Assembly: GCA_902803345.1 (NCBI GenBank)
Contig: CADCPV010000155.1
Location: forward strand, 1-9,940
Direction: 5' to 3'
Length of the DNA stretch: 9,940 bases
DNA from: an uncultured Eubacteriales bacterium
Lineage (GTDB): Bacteria > Bacillota_A > Clostridia > Lachnospirales > Lachnospiraceae
Within the stretch, counting starts at the first letter, position 1. Every line of letters starts with the position of its first letter. The position numbers were made by a program, and so were the translations under genes. Positions 6,171-9,940 of this stretch are shown one piece after another. A model generated the notes under the pieces. It worked only from the letters and a program-made list of their open reading frames with translations. It did not search any database and was not told where the DNA came from.

Positions 6171-6979
6171 AAGACATCCTGACAGCACCCTTTATGGTGG
6201 AAATGATCCGTACGACCACCAATATGTATGATCACGGCTGGGACGAACGGAACGGCGGCAATATTTCCCTGCTTCTTCAGGAAGCGGAAGTAGCGGATTA
6301 CCTGGACCTTTCGGCTGTAATCCGCACGATCCCGACCGGTTTCAGGGCACCCGAGCTTCAAGGCCGGTATTTCCTCGTGACCGGAACCGGCAAGTATTTC
6401 AAGAATGTCCAGTATGCGCCGGACGTAAATCTCGGTATTGTCCGCATTACCGACGAAGGCGAGACGGCCGAGCTTCTCTGGGGATACACGGACGGCGGCC
6501 GCTTCACAAGCGAATTCCCGGCTCATATGATGAGCCATGTTGCACGCCTTTCGGTCGATCCCGAGAACCGCGTTGTGATGCACTGCCACCCGGCGAATCT
6601 TTTAGCGATGACCTATGTGCATACGCTTGATGAGCGTGAATTCACCCGGACCCTCTGGCAGATGTGCACCGAGTGCATCGTTGTCTTCCCGGACGGCGTG
6701 AATGTCCTTCCCTGGATGCTCTGCGGCACCAATGAAATCGGTGAAGCGACTGCTGAAAAGATGCAGACCGCGCGCCTTGTCGTCTGGTCCCTGCACGGCA
6801 TTTACGGCGCCGGAAAGGATCTCGACGAGACCTTCGGCCTGATCGAAACCGCCGAGAAAGCTGCCGAAATCTATATGAAGATTGCGCATCTTCCACGGGT
6901 CAATACGATTACCGATGAGATGATGCACCAGCTTGAAGAACGCTTCGGCGTAAAGGGACGCGAAGGGTATCTCAGCTGA
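6167..6979 (+). CDS. rhaD: Rhamnulose-1-phosphate aldolase
   Basis: Cytoplasmic zinc-dependent class II aldolase that cleaves L-rhamnulose 1-phosphate into dihydroxyacetone phosphate and L-lactaldehyde. Its 270 residues compare with 274 in E. coli RhaD. Visible: the substrate-binding GWDERNGGNIS (24-34); SEFPAHMMSH (115-124) with E116 as the probable catalytic glutamate; zinc ligands H139 and H141 in VMHCHPAN; and H210 in WSLHGIYGAG. The ATG overlaps the rhaA stop by four bases, with GGAGG (6155-6159) seven bases upstream. It is the last gene of the operon, and a strong terminator begins 26 bases after its stop. Its lactaldehyde product links the operon to the divergent alcohol dehydrogenase at 1193-2368. 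Confidence 0.96.
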   Translation: MKDILTAPFMVEMIRTTTNMYDHGWDERNGGNISLLLQEAEVADYLDLSAVIRTIPTGFRAPELQGRYFLVTGTGKYFKNVQYAPDVNLGIVRITDEGETAELLWGYTDGGRFTSEFPAHMMSHVARLSVDPENRVVMHCHPANLLAMTYVHTLDEREFTRTLWQMCTECIVVFPDGVNVLPWMLCGTNEIGEATAEKMQTARLVVWSLHGIYGAGKDLDETFGLIETAEKAAEIYMKIAHLPRVNTITDEMMHQLEERFGVKGREGYLS

Positions 6980-7004
6980 CGTATTTCAGACTGAATATGT
7001 TTTT

Positions 7005-7032
7005 GGGGAGCAGGATTGCTCCCCTCTTTTTT
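7005..7032 (+). terminator. Intrinsic terminator of the rhaBAD operon
   Basis: A perfect 8-bp stem (GGGGAGCA at 7005-7012, TGCTCCCC at 7017-7024) with a four-base loop is followed by TCTTTTTT (7025-7032). This is a textbook intrinsic terminator and ends the rhamnose transcript before the esterase promoter. Confidence 0.92.
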
Positions 7033-7041
7033 GTCCTGATA

Positions 7042-7070
7042 TTGCGCAGGACCGCCGCTTGTGCTATAGT
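7042..7070 (+). promoter_or_regulatory. Sigma-A promoter for the esterase
   Basis: TTGCGC (7042-7047), a 17-bp spacer and TATAGT (7065-7070) lie just after the rhaD terminator and 34 bases before the esterase start. The esterase is therefore probably transcribed apart from rhaBAD. Neither the AATCTCCGA-type repeat nor another clear operator is visible here. Confidence 0.65.
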
Positions 7071-7104
7071 GTTCTTAACAAAACCGAAAGGAGCTGGATC
7101 GTGT

Positions 7105-8049
7105 ATGGAATTCAGAAAAGTGATCACAAAACCCGGTGAAATCATCGACTTTGAAACGGTATTTGAAGAGAATCCAACTCTTCGTACCGGTGTTCCGAAA
7201 AAGAAAGGGACCGTTGAACGGGTCGATTATACCACCGACGTCTATGAGGACGGAAAGACCTATTCGAAGTACTGTTATGTTTACCTGCCCTACGGCTATG
7301 ACAAAGACAATAAGGACAAAAAATACAATGTCCTGTATTTCCAGCACGGCAACACCTGCGAACCCTCGATCTTCTCGATCGGCGGCAACAAGCCGATGTT
7401 CGACATGCTCTTCGATTCCGGTGACCGGGAGCCCTGCATCATCGTTTCCGTGACCTATTACATGGACCCGATGGGCGATGCGGACGAACGCGTCAGAACC
7501 GGACGGGTTGCGGCTGGCGACGGCGGCTGGCCGGGTCTCAAGGGCAATTACTGGAAGGAAGTTATCGAGGACATCATTCCGGCTGTCGAGCCGAAGTACA
7601 ACACGTATCTGTCGGATCCGAGCCCGGAAGGCATCAAGGCCACAAGAGACCACCGCGCCTTTTCCGGATATTCCCGCGGCGCAATGATGACCTGGCGCAT
7701 GCTGCACTATGCCTTTGAGTATTTCAGGTGGTTCGCGCCGATGAGCTGTTCGCTTCGGGCTGACAAAAAATTCGGCGAGCCCGTTACCCCGGAAGAAGTC
7801 ATCGAATACGCAACCGCCGGCATCAAGGCACATCCGGAGCTTCCCTTCTTCATCTATGCCTCCAACGGCGGCAAAGAGGACATTGAAGAGATGCGGACAC
7901 AGATGAAGTACCTCACGAAGCAGCCCTGCTTCTCCTACGGCCCGGATCCCGCGAAGAACAACATCTACTATTCTCAGTCGGATTTCTATCACACAGACTA
8001 TCTTGTACCTTACTACTTCTGGAATTCGCTTGCGGTGCTGTTTCATTAA
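7105..8049 (+). CDS. CE1-like alpha/beta-hydrolase esterase, cytoplasmic
   Basis: Putative carbohydrate esterase of 314 residues related to the esterase D / feruloyl esterase group. Visible: a beta-strand start YVYLPYGYDKD (58-68), the oxyanion region VLYFQHGNTCE (76-86), the nucleophile elbow FSGYSRGAM (187-194, S190), an acidic stretch after FIYASNGGKEDIEE (249-262), and H296 in FYHTDYLVPYYFWNSL as the expected catalytic histidine. No signal peptide or membrane segment is present in the predicted protein, so it should act inside the cell. I start at the ATG at 7105 because AAAGGAG (7087-7093) precedes it; an upstream in-frame ATG at 6997 lies before the terminator and promoter and is not credible. 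Its place after rhaBAD suggests de-acylation of imported rhamnose-containing esters, but the substrate is unknown and it has its own promoter. Confidence 0.75.
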   Translation: MEFRKVITKPGEIIDFETVFEENPTLRTGVPKKKGTVERVDYTTDVYEDGKTYSKYCYVYLPYGYDKDNKDKKYNVLYFQHGNTCEPSIFSIGGNKPMFDMLFDSGDREPCIIVSVTYYMDPMGDADERVRTGRVAAGDGGWPGLKGNYWKEVIEDIIPAVEPKYNTYLSDPSPEGIKATRDHRAFSGYSRGAMMTWRMLHYAFEYFRWFAPMSCSLRADKKFGEPVTPEEVIEYATAGIKAHPELPFFIYASNGGKEDIEEMRTQMKYLTKQPCFSYGPDPAKNNIYYSQSDFYHTDYLVPYYFWNSLAVLFH

Positions 8050-8061
8050 ATCTGCGCGAAG

Positions 8062-8118
8062 CAGGGACATAAACCGGCGGGGACAGGCTGAGCCTGTCCC
8101 CGCTGATTTATGTCCCTG
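8062..8118. repeat. 57-bp near-perfect palindrome in the convergent intergenic region
   Basis: The outer arms CAGGGACATAAA (8062-8073) and TTTATGTCCCTG (8107-8118) and the inner arms CGGGGACAGGCT (8078-8089) and AGCCTGTCCCCG (8091-8102) are each perfect 12-bp inverted repeats around a one-base centre at 8090. The four-base joints (CCGG and CTGA) mostly pair too, leaving one mismatch and one G-T. No U-tract follows on either strand, so this is not a standard terminator. Form and place (short, between convergent gene ends) resemble REP or MITE-type elements moved by a Y1 transposase elsewhere. It may also halt convergent transcription. Confidence 0.6.
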
Positions 8119-8143
8119 TATACTAAAGAATGTCCTTCAGTTT

Positions 8144-8173
8144 CTGTACCGCCGTGTACTAGCGGCGGTACAG
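8144..8173. terminator. Hairpin between the convergent esterase and Nudix genes
   Basis: Perfect 11-bp arms CTGTACCGCCG (8144-8154) and CGGCGGTACAG (8163-8173) enclose an 8-nt loop. It lies four bases past the Nudix stop codon on the minus strand and about 95 bases after the esterase stop. Its place suggests a 3'-end or terminator role for the Nudix transcript, but neither side has a U-tract, so intrinsic termination is not assured. Confidence 0.4.
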
Positions 8174-8176
8174 GCT

Positions 8177-8698
8177 CTAGTCCGCATTTTCGCTTTCGTG
8201 GTAATACTCCCGAAGTGCCGTGTATTCCCGGCGGTAGAGGCCGAAATCGGCGATGTCTTTCGTGCGAAAATCTTCATACCGGCCGAATATCGCGAGCGCT
8301 TCTTCCGGCGTTACCCATACATGCGTGTATCCGGCGCGCTTCTCGCCTTCCGTCAGGTGCTGCTTTCCGGAGTCTTCCACAAGTTCGCAGATAAAATAGT
8401 GGTTGATATGCCGCCAGACATCGAAGAGTTCTTCGATTTCCAGGTAGTTTCGCACCGCCCGGACCACCATTCCCGTCTCCTCCAGCATTTCCCGTTCGCA
8501 GCATTCTTTCAGGGTTTCACCGTCTTCCAGCCCGCCGCCCGGAATAATATACTTGTCGTTATTCGCTTCGTAAATTAGCAGAATCTTTCCGTCATGAAGC
8601 AAAATCCCTCTGCAGGCGTGGCGCAGGTGATCCGCATGACCCAGCCAGTCGTCGTTGATCAGCTGAAGATGTCTTACCGCATCTTTCTTTGTACTCAT
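8177..8698 (-). CDS. Nudix hydrolase
   Basis: Cytoplasmic Mg-dependent pyrophosphohydrolase of the Nudix family, 173 residues. The Nudix box is complete: G55, E61, R69, E70, E73, E74 and G76 match GX5EX7REUXEEXGU within GGLEDGETLKECCEREMLEETG. The N-terminal part (HLQLINDDWLGHADHLRHACRGILLHDGKILLIYE) is longer than in the smallest Nudix proteins and may add substrate contacts. The substrate cannot be told from the box; nucleoside diphosphate derivatives or sugar nucleotides are possible. The ATG overlaps the stop of the upstream hydrolase gene by one base (TGATG), which indicates translational coupling and a shared transcript. A hairpin follows its stop codon. Confidence 0.88.
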   Translation of the reverse strand: MSTKKDAVRHLQLINDDWLGHADHLRHACRGILLHDGKILLIYEANNDKYIIPGGGLEDGETLKECCEREMLEETGMVVRAVRNYLEIEELFDVWRHINHYFICELVEDSGKQHLTEGEKRAGYTHVWVTPEEALAIFGRYEDFRTKDIADFGLYRREYTALREYYHESENAD

Positions 8699-9777
8699 CA
8701 GAAATCCGCCTCGATAATCTCTTTCGTCTCCTGGTCACGGGAGAACTTCCGGAGGAAGGACCACGCCATCTCCTGCATGACATGCGATACCGCATGGGTG
8801 AAATTGTCAACAGCGACCATCGTGAAATGCTGCTTCCCGTCCGCATTATAGAACTGTGCGACATAGTGCTGCGTATTCTCCGCATAGAAAGAGAACATAT
8901 TGTCTGCCGGGAAGCCGAAGACACGCTCTGCTCTGTTTTTCCCGGCATTTTCGATTTCTTCCGCGGAGGGAACGCGGCAGTTCAGCGCATAGAGCCGGTC
9001 CTGCCAGGTTTTGATCCGATCTGCCTTTTTGGTCTTGAAACCGACCCGCTCCAGCCAGGCCGTATTCTCAATCCCCTGTGCGTCGCCGTTCACCGGGTAA
9101 ATCCCGATGAAGTCCGTCGTACCGCCGAGATTGATCAGCGGCATGTCATAGCGGTGCATAATCTCGATCTTCTCGTCCGTGATCGTATTGAAGCCGCGGA
9201 TCACACCCGCTTCATCGCTCATCTGCGCAATGCCCGCGATGCGGTCCCGGTGCCGGAAAGCAAATTCCACTGCAAGCCCGCCGTAATGCGAATGCCCGGT
9301 CACATAAACACGGGTCGGATCGGCATGGAATTCCGCGATCGTCTCATCCAGCATCCTTAAGAAGATATCGTTTTTGTCAAAATCTTCGGAAGAATACACA
9401 ATGGCAATGAACTCGCCCTGTGCCGCCATCTCGAAGAAATAACGGTAGAACACCATTCCGTAGTATTCGAGCGGCCGGAAGATCATGAAGACCGGATACT
9501 TCTTCTCCGGCTCGTCATAAACGTCTTTCGGTACGAACAGCGCCCATTTCTCGCCGTCCATTTCCCGGGCTTCCATGTGACAGCCCATTTCTTCCCAGAA
9601 TGCGATGTACTTCGGATCATCAAAACCCGTGTACAGATACCGGCATGAGCGTGAATCCGCAAGGAACTTGCCGCTCTCACTGTATTTCAGCCTGTCTTCT
9701 TCAAACAGCGCCGTGAAACCCAGGTCCTTCCCGTCGCCCCAGTACTGCAGCGAAGGATAACGATAATATTTGTTCAT
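8698..9777 (-). CDS. Alpha/beta hydrolase, PHB-depolymerase/esterase-like, substrate unknown
   Basis: Predicted 359-residue serine hydrolase with no signal peptide or membrane segment. The core fold starts near WALFVPKDVYDEPEKKYPVFMIF (78-100). The nucleophile elbow is DPTRVYVTGHSHYGGLAVEFA (153-173, S163), the acid is probably D222 in LGGTTDFIGIYP, and the histidine is probably H328 in VDNFTHAVSH. The elbow reads GHSHYGG, so Y165 stands where GxSxG enzymes have glycine. The first 75 residues (MNKYYRYPSLQYWGDGKDLG onward) match no domain I recognise. The ATG at 9777 is preceded by AGGGGG with seven bases between. It lies 13 bases after the stop of an upstream minus-strand frame and overlaps the Nudix start, so it is the middle member of a compact cluster. 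The exact family is uncertain. Confidence 0.75.
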   Translation of the reverse strand: MNKYYRYPSLQYWGDGKDLGFTALFEEDRLKYSESGKFLADSRSCRYLYTGFDDPKYIAFWEEMGCHMEAREMDGEKWALFVPKDVYDEPEKKYPVFMIFRPLEYYGMVFYRYFFEMAAQGEFIAIVYSSEDFDKNDIFLRMLDETIAEFHADPTRVYVTGHSHYGGLAVEFAFRHRDRIAGIAQMSDEAGVIRGFNTITDEKIEIMHRYDMPLINLGGTTDFIGIYPVNGDAQGIENTAWLERVGFKTKKADRIKTWQDRLYALNCRVPSAEEIENAGKNRAERVFGFPADNMFSFYAENTQHYVAQFYNADGKQHFTMVAVDNFTHAVSHVMQEMAWSFLRKFSRDQETKEIIEADF

Positions 9778-9790
9778 ACTGTACCCCCTG

Positions 9791-9940
9791 TCATAATTCC
9801 TGTTTATTTGTTACGCGATCGCAGCCGTTGAATGCCGCAAAACGCTGCAGCCGGGCATCCAAAGCTGCCATCAGTTTCTTCGTTTTTCTGACGCCGTCCT
9901 CAAACCACAGATTTTTCAGCACCAGTTCCTTTGTTTTCCG
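9791..9940 (-). CDS. C-terminal 49 residues of a possible winged-helix (AlkZ/YcaQ-like) protein, partial
   Basis: A minus-strand frame enters from the window edge and ends in TGA at 9793-9791, 13 bases before the hydrolase start. The tail includes LKNLWFEDGVRKTKKLMAAL and DARLQRFAAFNGCDRV. Its basic helical pattern and the RFAxFNGC ending resemble the end of winged-helix DNA-binding proteins related to the AlkZ/YcaQ DNA glycosylases, but I recall this only by resemblance. The tight spacing suggests co-transcription with the hydrolase and Nudix genes. The frame is likely real; the function is a weak guess. Confidence 0.5.
   Translation of the reverse strand, partial: RKTKELVLKNLWFEDGVRKTKKLMAALDARLQRFAAFNGCDRVTNKQEL

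Noticed and set aside
6997..7104. In-frame extension of the esterase to the ATG at 6997, giving a hydrophobic N-terminus like a signal peptide
   Set aside because: That start lies upstream of both the terminator hairpin and the promoter, with no ribosome binding site. The ATG at 7105 has one.
2389..7128. GTGATCAC palindrome near 2389-2396 and again at 7119-7128, resembling a CRP-type core
   Set aside because: The second copy is inside the esterase coding region, no extended CRP consensus is present, and Clostridia rarely use such a site. It is probably chance.
7075..8070. 331-codon minus-strand open frame opposite the CE1-like esterase
   Set aside because: The plus-strand esterase has a serine elbow, promoter and ribosome binding site; the opposite frame has none and shows no domain.

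Overview
The window most likely comes from a member of the Bacillota, class Clostridia (gut or rumen type). The evidence is strong GGAGG-type ribosome binding sites, several near-consensus sigma-A promoters with 17-bp spacers, one probable TTG start, short intrinsic terminators, and gene families typical of that group. Base composition looks mid-50s %GC by eye. No RNA gene, CRISPR array, insertion sequence or prophage gene is visible, and no gene-free stretch exceeds about 240 bases.

Layout. Positions 1-968 (minus) hold the N-terminal 322 residues of a MurE-type cell-wall ligase, with a consensus promoter and a leader hairpin. Positions 1193-2368 (minus) encode a YqhD/BDH-type metal-dependent alcohol dehydrogenase with its own promoter and terminator. 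A 234-bp intergenic region separates it from a divergent AraC-family regulator (2603-3553). Next comes a tightly packed L-rhamnose operon: rhaB (3637-4911), rhaA (4914-6170) and rhaD (6167-6979), closed by a strong terminator. A CE1-like esterase follows (7105-8049) with its own promoter. A convergent junction (8050-8176) carries a 57-bp near-perfect palindrome and a second hairpin. A minus-strand cluster runs in from the right edge: the C-terminal tail of a possible winged-helix protein, an alpha/beta hydrolase with an unusual nucleophile elbow, and a Nudix hydrolase.

How the genes work together. RhaA isomerises L-rhamnose to L-rhamnulose, RhaB phosphorylates it at C1, and RhaD splits the product into dihydroxyacetone phosphate and L-lactaldehyde. 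The divergent alcohol dehydrogenase is well placed to reduce lactaldehyde to 1,2-propanediol, and the AraC-type protein is the obvious candidate regulator. The esterase may remove acyl groups from rhamnose-containing material, but that rests only on position. No sugar transporter, rhamnosidase or rhamnose mutarotase lies in the window.

Most interesting signals: (1) a tandem motif resembling AATCTCCGA with exact 20-bp periodicity in both the dehydrogenase/regulator intergenic region and the rhaB leader, a candidate operator set for a small regulon; (2) an 8-bp inverted repeat that could mask the rhaB ribosome binding site only in read-through transcripts; (3) a C-terminally short RhaB; (4) the 57-bp palindrome. 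I see no clearly new multi-gene system. This is a recognisable catabolic locus with some unusual control and protein details.
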